Below, one piece after another: positions 1 to 9,301 of a DNA stretch of 64,000 bases (its first letter is position 1; every line of letters begins with the position of its first letter). The position numbers and the translations under genes were made by a program. Origin of the DNA: Furcasterigmium furcatum (Eukaryota; Ascomycota; Sordariomycetes; Glomerellales; Plectosphaerellaceae); assembly GCA_001599815.1 (NCBI GenBank), contig BCIA01000005.1, positions 2,521,088-2,585,087 on the forward strand, read 5' to 3'. The notes under the pieces were generated by a model, which was given only the letters and a program-made list of their open reading frames with translations, made no database searches and was not told the origin of the DNA.

Positions 1-54
1 ATCTCTACGGTTCTGCTCAACCAGTTCCCCCAGAAGGGTGGATCCCTCGGGCAC

Positions 55-1125
55 TCATGCGTGCTTGCTATGATCCTGCTTTCCTCCAATGCAGTACAGG
101 CAGAGTCCACCGGAGTGTTTCTCCTCGATGCTGGTGATGGCGTCCCTGAGTTCACCTGCGCTTAGACCAGGTTTTTCCTTGACATCAACACATCCACATT
201 CCGATTCTCCAGTTTCGTAGGGGACAGCCTTGAGCTGTTCCACGTGCTTGCCGATGGTATCCCATCTGTTGGTGACTTGGGGCATCAATGCGGCTAAGGC
301 ATTCTCAAAGTACTGGACACCCTCCTCGAAGTGGCTCAAGCACCCGCAATCCGCATCGGACCTGTTGTCCCAGAGAAGTTCAATCAGCTCCAGTCTGATT
401 GCGTTTCTCTTCTCCTCGAGCAGTGCTGTAGTGAAAGGAAAGAGTTAGCAGTTGGTAGCCTGACAAAGTGTCTCCATACTGACCAGCAATCCAGAGTTTC
501 GCTTCAACGGAGCGCCGTCGAGGGGGAAAATGAGCATGTAAGAGTGGCTGCTCTGGGCGATGAGCTTCATGGAGATCTTTTGGAAGGCACGGCCATCATG
601 AAAGCCGTATGCGGCGATGAGAAGCTCCAATAGATTCAGATGCGCGGTGACGGTGTCGTTTAGTCCGGGTTAGGGCGGGGGTAGTACGCTCAGCAAAAGG
701 CGTGAGATGGCTTTCAAGGAACTCTGGAGGTCGTACTTGTCTGACAAGAGGGCGATGTTCTTGATGCGTTCGCCCGAGAAGCTGCTGGGATCCCCGATGA
801 CATTGTGGAGGAAGTTCAGAACGTCCATTAAGGCAGTTGCATCATCCTGGGGAAAGTCGATTGTGGGAAGCTCGCTGGTATTGGCATTGCTGCGAGTGCC
901 TGCGGCCACTATCTCCCGGCCTTCCTTGAACTTGGGACCAAGCATGGCGCGGAAGACAGGAGTCGCCTGGCGGAGAACTGCCGAATTGACGAGCACACGG
1001 GTCTTCGCTCCATTGCTCAGGATGAACACAACGTCCGGTTCTTTTGCGACGATGATTTCCTTGGGGCCCTCATTGGTGATCTCGGGCGGATCTCCCAAGG
1101 ATTTGGCCCGTTTCCGCTTCGACAT
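55..1125 (-). CDS. BTB/POZ domain protein (3 exons, 317 aa)
   Basis: Exons (reading order) 1125..688, 624..480, 425..55; total 954 bp with an intact frame. The first exon carries the BTB/POZ fold: a basic start (MSKRKRAK), then a DVVFIL strand, a VLVNSAVL segment and VFRAMLGPKFKEG, the usual BTB core for dimerisation or cullin-3 adaptor work. Intron 1 (625..687) removes an in-frame TAA and has GTAC..GGAG ends with a CTAAC branch site. Intron 2 (426..479) has GTATGG..CTACAG ends and a CTAAC. The C-terminal third is helical with several Cys (CGC, CLYC) and no recognised domain. BTB proteins of this size are numerous in filamentous fungi and mostly uncharacterised, so the substrate is unknown. 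Confidence 0.8.
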
Positions 1126-3854
1126 TGTGCAGCGCGTCTTGGGGATATCAGGGGTGTTGATGTTTGGGGTAGGTAGAAAGGTAGAGAGAGGTGAGTGTGA
1201 TGAAGGTGGGTGATGTGGACGAGAGAAGGGGAGAGACTGCGAGAGGGAGAGGAAACTGGGGGAAGGCAGAATAAATAGGTTCCAGGATCACGCAGTGAAT
1301 TAATGGGGGACCACTCAAGAAATACGGCAGGAGTTCAACAGTCAATGTTTCCAGACGGGAGCAAAGATCGGAGGATGGGTGCCTGTCAGGGTAGAATTCA
1401 GGGGCGACGCCCAGAAAGGGGCAACACCGAGACCCTCACAGAACGAGGAAGAGGCAGAAGATAATACATGGCTTTCGACAGACAATATTTCCCCCAAGAC
1501 TATGGCAATCAGCTGCCTTCTTTGTGGTTGTTAAAGTGAGATCCGCCGAAGCCTGACTGCGGGCCAGAATTCAGGGCTAACACCCGAAAGGGGCAACTCC
1601 AAGAGCTTAACAGAACACAAAATAAGCAGCACAGGTACTATAAGATCTCGGTATCTCTTTGATTGGGTAGCCTTTGACATTTCTGCATCCCCCAAAGGAC
1701 GTTGAATTTGAATGCAAGTCCTGCCGTCGCCTGTTAGCACATCCGATACGCTGCCAGCGGCCAACCAGAAGTCCTCTGTAACGATTAGCAAGTAGCCCTG
1801 TTTACCCACAGTCCCCCGCAAGCGAAGTCACTCTATTCATAGGGCAGAGAATCCGTGCCATAAAATGCTAGCCTTGCCGTCGTCGACTTTGGTGCTGTAC
1901 CGAGACAGGAGGTGGTTGACCAGGCAATGGCATTCAGGTGTGATGCCGTCAATTCCACGTGATGAGCCCACTTCCTTCAGATGGGCACGCGGGTCACAGA
2001 ATATGGCCGGTCCACCCATGTCGCCGTCCAGATGCGTTGCCTTTGGATTCCCTCTAAATGAAAATAAGGCCATCTAGATTTCTCGCAATTAATATAGCGG
2101 CTATATTAATTCCTTGCAGTTGAGTGAAAGCTCATCTCGATTTTCTATCGCTCGATCTCAAGTCTGCTGGTCGACATGGCCGTTCCTAGGGCGGCCATCC
2201 TTTCTGTAACCCGCTTGATGGGATCTTGTTATTGTGGGCCCTCTTTACCCTTGAAGAATACTTATGATAGACCGGTCTGGGCAAGGAGGCGAAGGATTGA
2301 TGAAAAAGAGAAGTGGAAAGATTGGCGACAACCCAGACGAGACTCTCGGGGTTTAGCGGCCGCCGGGGCCGAGGCGCCGGGTCCGGGCTGTCGGCTCCGG
2401 CGACTTCTTTCTCCATCTCTCGGAATTTTCTTCCCTCCTCTGTTCTCCCCTCTACATACCCGATTAACACCATGACCACGAGGTCCGGATGAGCAAATGC
2501 GCTAGAAGTGTTGCGTGCCGCGCTGACCACCAATATATGCGACAGCTTTCTTCTGTTTTCCAATTCCCTGGACCAGGCGACGAGCTCAATGATGACGCTA
2601 TCGGAAATGGTGTGCCTCGGCTCAGCCAACAAAGGAGCCAGAGCCAAGACGTGACCAGACCCCCATCTGATCTGACCTCAGCTTCGGAGGTACCGGCCCA
2701 GGGGGGATGGACAACCAACACAACACAATCAGTCTGTCGAACTGCTATCATCCCGTCCCGTGCTCGGCCGCTGCGGTGCCTGGGAGCCAGCTCATCCAAA
2801 TACGAGAGCGAACACGGCAGAAGCGGTTGATCTTTACTCCAGTGTCCACGTCACGTCTCGTTCGTTGTCGTTATTCGGGGCCCTGTACGTCCCCTCGACC
2901 CGTCCGTGGGTCCGTCCCGAGATAGTGAAAAAGTCGGCGATACCAAGGCCGACTTGGCCGGCCCCTGGGCGACCAAAGCCCCGACTCTCCGCCCAGGCCT
3001 CGGTCCGCACGCCACCGGGGACTTTCCAGAGCCCTTCGACGGGCGGGCTAGACGTTCTTGGGCAAGGCCGACAGTGGACGCTAACACGTCATGCCGTCTT
3101 TGCCATGCTGCTTGCAGGAAGTTGGCCGCCGTCAGATTCTTCTCAGTTATTACTCACAGCACGCAGCCCTTTCGGGTCCATTCCTGCGCCGACTCGCTGC
3201 CCTTTTAAACATCTGACCCGCCAAGGCTGCCGAGTTCCGAACACCAGCGCCTCTCTCGTCCGCGCCGGCCGAGTCTATGGCCCCCCTAATGACCCGATCT
3301 GCCGAGTCCAGGCAGCATGTCCTCCTGTAAATCCTCCGTCCGAAGCCCTCCCTGCCGGACGGCCGCTCGGACATAACCCATGCTATTGCCAGGCATTGGT
3401 CATCCGTGGCTCCTCCGTGGATCCTGCCCGTCCCGTTCCTCTGCCGAAGGGTGGGTTTTTCGCATTTTCTTCACGGCCTCGCTCTCGCTTCCGTGGGGAT
3501 TAGCAATCTCTCGAGGAGTTAAGCATAGCCTCCTCCGACGGTGGGACATGTTATCAAAACAATGGGCTTGCGGGTCCAGAGACCGATGCCGTATATATCT
3601 CTGGATCTTCGCCCCCTCTGCCACGTTGACGTCTTGTTTCGAGATCTAGCCCCCCATCCCAGATCTTGCTTTCGACCCGTCGGCCAGGCTTTCTTGGCAT
3701 CCCACTGTGCATACAGTATAGCACTTACAAGCCCACCATTTTGGTAGCTCCCGTGCCGAGCTTCACTTACAACCAAACCCCGCTCCCCCGGGTCAGCATC
3801 TCCGTCATATCTATCCAGGGCTGGCAGACACACCCTGCCTCAGCCACAACCAAG
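1126..3854. other. Gene-poor intergenic region, 2.7 kb
   Basis: No convincing gene. It holds two copies of a short dispersed repeat (1394..1460 and 1567..1632), a short ATG-started open frame on the minus strand at 1837..2073 (78 codons, reasonable codon texture, no recognised domain), and GC-rich sequence from about 2350 that should include the promoter and leader of the MFS transporter gene. A TATA-like gtatatat lies near 3590. Confidence 0.5.
1394..1632. repeat. Two diverged copies of a ~65-bp dispersed repeat
   Basis: Copy A 1394..1460 and copy B 1567..1632 both start gaattcaggg, share a central aaaggggcaac and then a run matching cagaac; I estimate 70-80% identity by eye. A third copy lies at 6001..6062. 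On the minus strand copies B and C read as similar short peptides (LPLSGVSP versus CPYSGVPL), but no complete coding frame survives. Probably a fragment of an old repetitive family. Confidence 0.6.
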
Positions 3855-5630
3855 ATGGCATCATCATCACCGATACAGTCGTCGTCCTCCTCCATGACAA
3901 TGGCCCAGTCGGAGCGCGACGTCGAGGCACAGCTTCCCAGGACCAAGGAGAGCTACTTCAAGCTCATCTATGACCAGGAGGGCCTCACGCCAGAGGTCAT
4001 GAGGTACAACTATGCCGGCCACGGCACCGAAGAGTCGCCGTACCTCGTCGAATTCCTGCCGGACGACCCCAGGAACCCCATGACTTTCAGCTTCGGCAAG
4101 CGCTGGACCATCACCATCGTCAACGCCATCGGAACCCTCGCCGTCACCTTCGCCAGCTCGGCATACTCCGGCGCCGCATTCGATGTCATCAACTACTTCC
4201 ACGTCTCCCAGATCGTCGCCATTCTCGGCGTCTCTCTGTTCGTCTTGGGCTTCGCCATCGGGCCCCTGCTGTGGGCGCCCCTATCTGAGATGTACGGCCG
4301 CCAGCGCCTCTTCTTCTACACCTTCTTCGCCATCACCGCGTTCCTGGCCGGTTCCGTCGGCGCCCAGAACATGCACACTCTCATCATCCTGCGATTCTTC
4401 GCCGGTGCCTTCGGCTCATCGCCCCTGACCAACGCTGGCGGCGTCATTGCCGACATGTTCAACGCTTCCGAGCGTGGCATCGCCTCTGCCATCTTCGCTG
4501 CTGCCCCCTTCTTGGGCCCTGCTATTGGCCCCATTGCAGGCGGATTCCTCGGCGACGCCGCCGGCTGGCGCTGGGTCGAGGGCATGATGGCCATCTTCAC
4601 CGCCGTCGTCCTCGTGGTCGCCTTGCTTACCTGCCCCGAGACCTATGCCCCTTACCTGCTCCGCCGCCGCGCCGCCGCGCTCTCCAAGGCGACGGGCAAG
4701 CACTACATCTCCAAGCTCGACGCCCACCACAAGAAGATGTCCATCTCCACGGCCCTCCTCCGCCCCTGGGTCCTGCTGTTCCGCGAGCCCATCGTCCTTC
4801 TCACCTCCATCTACATGGCTATCATCTACGGCACCCTCTACATGCTCTTCGCCGCCTTCCCCATCGTCTTCCAGCTCCACAGGGGCTGGTCCCCCGGCAT
4901 CGGCGGCCTGGCCTTCATTGGCGTGGCAATCGGCATGACCGTGTCCGTCATCTACTCCTTCTTCGACAACAAGCGATATGCCCGCGCTGTCGCCGCCGCC
5001 GGGGGCGCTGCCCAGCCGGAGGCCCGTCTGCCCCCCGCCATCATCGGCTCCGTCCTGCTCCCCATCGGCCTCTTCTGGTTCGCCTGGACCAACGGCAACG
5101 ACATCCACTGGGCCGTCTCCATTACCGCCTCTGGCTTCTTCGGTGCCGGTCTGGTCCTTGTCTTCCTCTCCCTCCTCAACTACCTCATCGACTCCTACGT
5201 CGTGTTCGCCGCCTCCGCACTCGCAGCCAACTCCGTCCTCCGGTCCCTTTTCGGCACGGCATTCCCCCTATTCACCGGTGACATGTACCGCAACCTCGGC
5301 ATCCACTGGGCCTCTTCCATCCCCGCCTTCCTCGCCCTGGCCTGCGTCCCCTTCCCCTTCCTCTTCTGGAAATACGGCCTCGGCATCCGCCAGCGCTGCA
5401 AGTACGCCGCCGAGGCCGCCGCCGTCCTTGAGCGCATGCGCTCCCGCAAGCCGGGCGCCGCCCCCCCGGCCGTTCCCGTCAACGAGGAGCAGGAGGAGCA
5501 GGAGATCGAGGAGGAGAGGGAGAAGGAGCGAGAGCGGACCGCCAGCCACGGCGGCGTGCTCAGCGATGACGAGCGCACGGAGGATGGATACGGCGCCGCG
5601 GACGAGAGGGCGGTGCAGAAGGAGCAGTAA
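3855..5630 (+). CDS. MFS drug:H+ antiporter, DHA1 type (591 aa)
   Basis: Single-exon polytopic transporter of the plasma membrane, probably exporting toxic compounds or metabolites in exchange for protons. Start ATG 3855 (MASSSPIQSS); the frame stays open upstream to 3666 but has no ATG there. N-terminal cytosolic Ser-rich tail, then about 12 hydrophobic segments. Visible signatures are motif A after TM2 (GPLLWAPLSEMYGRQR) and motif C in TM5 (FLGPAIGPIAGGFLG), which marks 12-TM DHA1 antiporters, followed by GWRWVEG. The central loop is basic (HHKK) and the C-terminal tail is Glu-rich and highly charged (EEQEEQEIEEERE). Substrate cannot be inferred; it is not next to a biosynthetic cluster. 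It sits alone between two gene-poor stretches. Confidence 0.9.
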   Translation: MASSSPIQSSSSSMTMAQSERDVEAQLPRTKESYFKLIYDQEGLTPEVMRYNYAGHGTEESPYLVEFLPDDPRNPMTFSFGKRWTITIVNAIGTLAVTFASSAYSGAAFDVINYFHVSQIVAILGVSLFVLGFAIGPLLWAPLSEMYGRQRLFFYTFFAITAFLAGSVGAQNMHTLIILRFFAGAFGSSPLTNAGGVIADMFNASERGIASAIFAAAPFLGPAIGPIAGGFLGDAAGWRWVEGMMAIFTAVVLVVALLTCPETYAPYLLRRRAAALSKATGKHYISKLDAHHKKMSISTALLRPWVLLFREPIVLLTSIYMAIIYGTLYMLFAAFPIVFQLHRGWSPGIGGLAFIGVAIGMTVSVIYSFFDNKRYARAVAAAGGAAQPEARLPPAIIGSVLLPIGLFWFAWTNGNDIHWAVSITASGFFGAGLVLVFLSLLNYLIDSYVVFAASALAANSVLRSLFGTAFPLFTGDMYRNLGIHWASSIPAFLALACVPFPFLFWKYGLGIRQRCKYAAEAAAVLERMRSRKPGAAPPAVPVNEEQEEQEIEEEREKERERTASHGGVLSDDERTEDGYGAADERAVQKEQ

Positions 5631-6245
5631 GCGGACTGCCGTGGAGTACCACAAATATCCTCTCGGTATACGTAGGGCATAGGGCCCTGCCTGGGACGGT
5701 CGCATTGCGTGTTGCATTTACATGGTGTTTGGGATCATAGACGGCTGATATACCACGGCGGTCTGCCATTGGGAATTACGGAACTACTAGAGCACCCTGA
5801 CACGGGGCATGGACACATCTCCTTATTATACCTTAATTACAGTGTAGAAGTAATACTTCCGCCTTTCCACTTTACTCCCCTTTAACAGTCCTCCTCCTGC
5901 ATCGTGCTGCGTAACAGATTGATCTCGATTGTTTGGGACTCGACCTGCATGCATCTGGATGTCGTTCTCCTCCAGGCCTGTCATCTTCAGTACGACGCTC
6001 ATCCAGGGGTACTCCCGAATAGGGGCAATTCCAAACCTTCACAAGACGCAAAGAGGTAGCAGTCAAAGTTCGTAGTTCATTAGCAGTATCATGCATCATT
6101 ACGAAGGTAGCCAGTATGTCATCAGAAAACACCATAAGGTCGTGCGCCCTCGGACGTCATCTCTCATCATGTTGCCACGTCCACAACTCCTGTTTCAGAT
6201 GCTCGCGGCCCTTCATGATTTCATCAGCCCAGGCTAATACTTTCT
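5631..6245. other. Convergent intergenic region
   Basis: Lies between the 3' ends of the MFS transporter (+) and the membrane-protein gene (-). Contains the third copy of the dispersed repeat (6001..6062). No gene seen. Confidence 0.5.
6001..6062. repeat. Third copy of the dispersed ~65-bp repeat
   Basis: Starts atccagggg, contains aggggcaattcc and acaagacgcaaagaggtagcag, aligning with the copies at 1394..1460 and 1567..1632 in the same orientation. Confidence 0.55.
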
Positions 6246-7026
6246 TTACAAGGCATGGTTCCTAATGCTCCTACTTCCCGCAGCGAGGTCGTACGGCGCA
6301 GCCGCTGCCTCGGTCATCGTCTCATCGTCATAGTACGGCGGCGGCAGCGGCCCGTCGTCGTCATCTTCCACGGCGATCAGGCCTTCCAAACTCTCTGTTT
6401 TTGTCTGGTCTGCCTTTGAATCCATCGAAAGGCCCAGAGGGCAGCGTTCTCAGATGAGCGCCCACCCGCACCATCGCACACGCTTCGAGCATCTCTGTCG
6501 AGGTAGGGATGACTCTAAAGACGACAAGGAAGCCGATGATCGCCAGGGCCTGGATAAGAAGGAGGATGCCCAGTACAACGAGAACCGGCAGGCTGGTCAT
6601 TGGCAGATATGCAAGGACCTGCCTTTTGCCGTAGATCGTCCTCAGGCTCCCGAAGTTTTCGGAGGGACGAGTCAAAGACGCCTGGTCGGCAAGGTACAAG
6701 GCTGTGTGAAGCGCCCTGTTGCCGATTTTTGACTCTGAGAAGGCGGCAACGATCCCACAGGCGACGTATGCGAACGTCCCCCTACTCTGCAGGGAGTCGA
6801 GCGACGAGGACCAGGCGCTGGTCAAATATCGAAAGGAAGGGTAGCCGTCCCAGCCTTGTGCATGATCATCCTCCGGGTTGTCGTAGGCGAATCCCATGGA
6901 GTTGAAGGGTATCGGATCGGGCATGACCAGGCGCCTCGGGATGTTGCCGTCGTCCAGGCCATGCAACTGGGAGATTCTGTGAAAATACGACTTCTCGCCG
7001 AACAATGCTTTCGAAGCCCCGGCCAG
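6246..7026 (-). CDS. C-terminal exons of an uncharacterised fungal membrane protein, probably disrupted
   Basis: The exon 7026..6466 encodes ~187 residues that look truly coding, with one strong hydrophobic segment (SLPVLVVLGILLLIQALAII) and a following VLEACAMVR-like stretch (MLEACAMVRV) seen near the C-termini of large uncharacterised fungal membrane proteins. Continuing in the same frame, the reading soon ends, but another frame encodes a clean acidic, Pro/Tyr-rich tail ending RSIRNHAL, stop at 6246. The two can be joined by a 52-bp GTGGGC..TCAAAG intron (6414..6465) or by a 1-nt frameshift in a GGG run near 6440. The upstream exon join is a GTAAGT..GTGTAG intron (7027..7107). No clean frame leads in from upstream (see 7108..7463). 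Confidence 0.5.
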
Positions 7027-7107
7027 CTACACCGTCTGGCCGCCTCGCACTGCCGTACGTTCAATACTTAGCCTACGTCGTTATCTATCAGGAGAATCGG
7101 AACTTAC

Positions 7108-7463
7108 CGTCTGATCATGGGTAGCCATCCTCATCGTAGTCGTCAAAATCTTTGTTGGACGGCCACTCGCGAAGGATCTTGCTCGCCTGGTCCCCATTGT
7201 GTCTACCGGGCAGCTCGAAGTAGCATTGTCGTCTTAGCATCACACCGTATCGTCTTGTTGAAGTTGCCGTCCTCAGCGAATACTTGTCTGCAATAGTTGG
7301 CCAAGTCATGGTCAGTGTCATTGAGCCCAAGAGCAGCACCGGAGTAGACTCGAGCGCTGAGGTATAATGCCGAAGTTGGCACTCAAGACCACGGTCCCGC
7401 GGCGATCGTGGCTGTGGCGATGAAGACAGCCGTCTTCGCTTTCGAAGAAAGTGTGAACATCAT
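7108..7463 (-). pseudogene. Unresolved 5' part of the membrane-protein gene (or small secreted ORF)
   Basis: ATGATG at 7463 starts a signal-peptide-like sequence (MMFTLSSKAKTAVFIATA) that meets a TGA after 26 codons. A second coding-looking stretch (LNDTDHDLANYCRQVFAEDG) lies in the next open frame, and a third (HNGDQASKILREWPSN, ending DEDGYP stop at 7115) in another. Candidate introns exist (GTATTC..TTCGAG, 70 bp; GTGTGA..GGTAG, 43 bp), but I could not find one set that links all parts to the 3' exons. Either several very short introns are present or the gene carries frameshifts and a nonsense codon. The first ATG is only one base past the stop of the phosphoesterase gene, an unusually tight same-strand spacing. 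Confidence 0.4.
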
Positions 7464-7464
7464 C

Positions 7465-8745
7465 CTAGCAGCACGGCAATATCCCCACGGCGTTGTTGAC
7501 GAGAGGGCTCGTACGAATTTTCTCGTCTTCACGGACAATTTCCGAAGGGTAGACATCCAGGCCATACGTCTCGTTCAGTGAGACTTGGTGGATTACTTGG
7601 CCGTCCTCCAGTCGCACCCAGGTTTCCACATGCGCCGAGTCGTCGGGTCCAGGATGCACAGGATCTGCTGCGAGGGTGACCTGCAGGATGCGAGCTCCGC
7701 GGTCCCATGTGCCGTATCCACCGTAGCCCGTATGCCTCGCGAAGCACAGAAAGGGAGCGCCTGCGCCGGTGCCTGTGCCTCTGCCTCTGCCGGGCCAGTT
7801 GGAGCACCAGGAATCGCCATGGTCATGACCGACGTAGATACTGTGAAGGCCTTCGCAGCGGAGAAGAGCTTGAGTGAAGGCCGAATCCTCAAAGCCGCTC
7901 CCTTGGTATGCAAGCGGCACATCGTCGTTGAGGCCGGGATACCGCGAGGGGTCGAGCCCAGCCTCCTGCACCTGCAGGAAGACTCGAGGGGGGATGTGGA
8001 CGAAAGCAATGCTGGGAATGGTCCTGTCGTAACGGCGTCGGATGTCGTCGTGCGTCTTGAGAAACCAGGCAGCCGTCGCTGGGGATACCCAGTCTGGCAG
8101 GATGCCTCCGTCGGGCGAGTTCTGCTGGTATGAATGGCCGCCTCTGCTATCGAAGAACCAGAGAATTAGTGCAGGAGCTTCATTTTGATGCCGGGGCCCA
8201 TCTGCCGGCGGATATATGGGGATGTAGTAGTTTGTCAGTCCAGGCAGATTGTGGCCCATGGTGTCAGTATAGCACAAGGCGTACTCCTTCTCGGCTTCAA
8301 AGATGGCCTCCCGGGACAAGTTGAAGTCGGAGTCGTGGTTGCCATAGACCGAGGCCCATGACAGGCCGGCGTCGACGATGGGCTGGACTATTTGATGGAC
8401 ATAGGCTGACGAGTTCTCGCGAAAGGTATTTTCGCCGGTGATGAGGTCGCCGTTGAGAACAACGAGATCCAGGGGCTCACGGTCCAGGATGCGCTCCATC
8501 GCACGCACCGAGTTTCGGTCTTGGTCGATGCCCCAGCCGTTCTCCTCCTCTCCAAAGTGCAGATCCGCGAAGATGCCGATGCGAAAGCGGCCGGCCGTCG
8601 ACAGGCGAAGCACAGGCTGCTGTCCAGCGTGTTCTGGTGGTCCTGGAGGCGCCCATCGCATTAAGAGGACGGAGATGATAAGGAAGAAGGCGACGATCCC
8701 GGAGGCCTTCAAGACAACAGGTAGATGTGTTGCGCTGCGGCTCAT
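7465..8745 (-). CDS. Calcineurin-like metallophosphoesterase, Dcr2-like (426 aa)
   Basis: Single exon, start ATG 8745. Residues ~12-29 form a signal anchor (VVLKASGIVAFFLIISVLL), so the enzyme is probably lumenal or secretory-pathway bound. The two-metal phosphatase signatures are all present in order: FADLHFGE (DxH), VVLNGDLITGE (GDxx), YGNHDSDF (GNHD), FVHIPP and YVGHDHGDSW (GHDH). Size and order match the fungal Dcr2/purple-acid-phosphatase-like family, whose yeast member Dcr2 dephosphorylates Sic1 and Ire1; that role is family knowledge, not shown here. A Gly-rich loop (GRGRGTGTGAG) precedes the last strand. Its promoter contains a 31-bp minisatellite. Confidence 0.88.
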   Translation of the reverse strand: MSRSATHLPVVLKASGIVAFFLIISVLLMRWAPPGPPEHAGQQPVLRLSTAGRFRIGIFADLHFGEEENGWGIDQDRNSVRAMERILDREPLDLVVLNGDLITGENTFRENSSAYVHQIVQPIVDAGLSWASVYGNHDSDFNLSREAIFEAEKEYALCYTDTMGHNLPGLTNYYIPIYPPADGPRHQNEAPALILWFFDSRGGHSYQQNSPDGGILPDWVSPATAAWFLKTHDDIRRRYDRTIPSIAFVHIPPRVFLQVQEAGLDPSRYPGLNDDVPLAYQGSGFEDSAFTQALLRCEGLHSIYVGHDHGDSWCSNWPGRGRGTGTGAGAPFLCFARHTGYGGYGTWDRGARILQVTLAADPVHPGPDDSAHVETWVRLEDGQVIHQVSLNETYGLDVYPSEIVREDEKIRTSPLVNNAVGILPCC

Positions 8746-8921
8746 GGTTTCCCAAGACCACGAAGAATGAGGTCAAGTTAAAGTCATGTCGATGGACGAT
8801 GAGTTGAGATGTGAAGTGGGGGAGCGACGGGACTTCCAGTTTGTGGCTTGCACCCGGCGCCATCCACTGAAAACGCCTACTAGTATTGTAATCCAACCAC
8901 GTCGACCAGACTTCAGATTGA

Positions 8922-9107
8922 GCCTCAGATGATTGAGATGACTTCACTCCTGACTTCACAAAGTCGAGACGACCTCCCTCTTAACTTCAGAAAATCGAGA
9001 TAACCTCTCTATCAACTTCAAGAAATTGATATGGCCTCTCTCTTGACTTTGGAAAATCGAGATGGCCTCCCTCTTAGCTTCAGAAAATCGAGCTGGCCTC
9101 TGGCTCA
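8922..9107. repeat. 31-bp minisatellite, about 6 units
   Basis: Imperfect direct repeats with period 31: units start at 8922, 8953, 8984, 9015, 9046 and 9077. Shared core is acttcagaaaatcgag followed by (a/t)(t/c)ggcctc. Two further units at 9241..9270 and 9271..9301 follow a second copy of the flank (gtcgaccagac, at 8901 and 9220). Units abut without spacers, so this is a tandem array, not a CRISPR. It begins ~175 bp upstream of the phosphoesterase start codon. Confidence 0.85.
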
Positions 9108-9240
9108 ATTAGAGATAGTTCAAGGGTAACATATCCGGACGGCACCATAACTAGGCTGGCCATGTTTTCTATGACCCTCATGCTTAAGGGGTCAGCATAA
9201 AAGATGGCCGCCCACCCAAGTCGACCAGACCTTAGATTGA

Positions 9241-9301
9241 GCCTCAGATAATTGAGTCGACCTCTCTCGGAACTTCAGAATTTTGAGATAGCGTCCTTTT
9301 G
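9241..9301. repeat. Outlying two units of the 31-bp minisatellite
   Basis: Two diverged units matching the array at 8922..9107, preceded by the same flank (gtcgaccagacc then agattgagcctcaga), indicating a segmental duplication of the array edge about 320 bp apart. Confidence 0.65.

Noticed and set aside
664..675. In-frame TAA in the BTB gene, read at first as a nonsense mutation
   Set aside because: A 63-bp GT..AG intron with a CTAAC branch site (625..687) removes it and keeps phase, so the gene is intact.
2760..3503. 247-codon plus-strand open frame upstream of the MFS gene
   Set aside because: Pro/Arg/Ser-rich chance frame in GC-rich DNA, no ATG-linked coding signal or domain.
3666..3854. 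63-codon N-terminal extension of the MFS transporter
   Set aside because: The frame is open but has no ATG; the family starts near the ATG at 3855 and the sequence looks like a leader.
4416..5108. Long minus-strand open frame of 230 codons in the MFS gene
   Set aside because: Acidic/Gly-rich shadow caused by third-position C bias of the sense gene.
8922..9107. Possible CRISPR-like array
   Set aside because: Units abut directly without unique spacers, and the genome is eukaryotic; this is a minisatellite.
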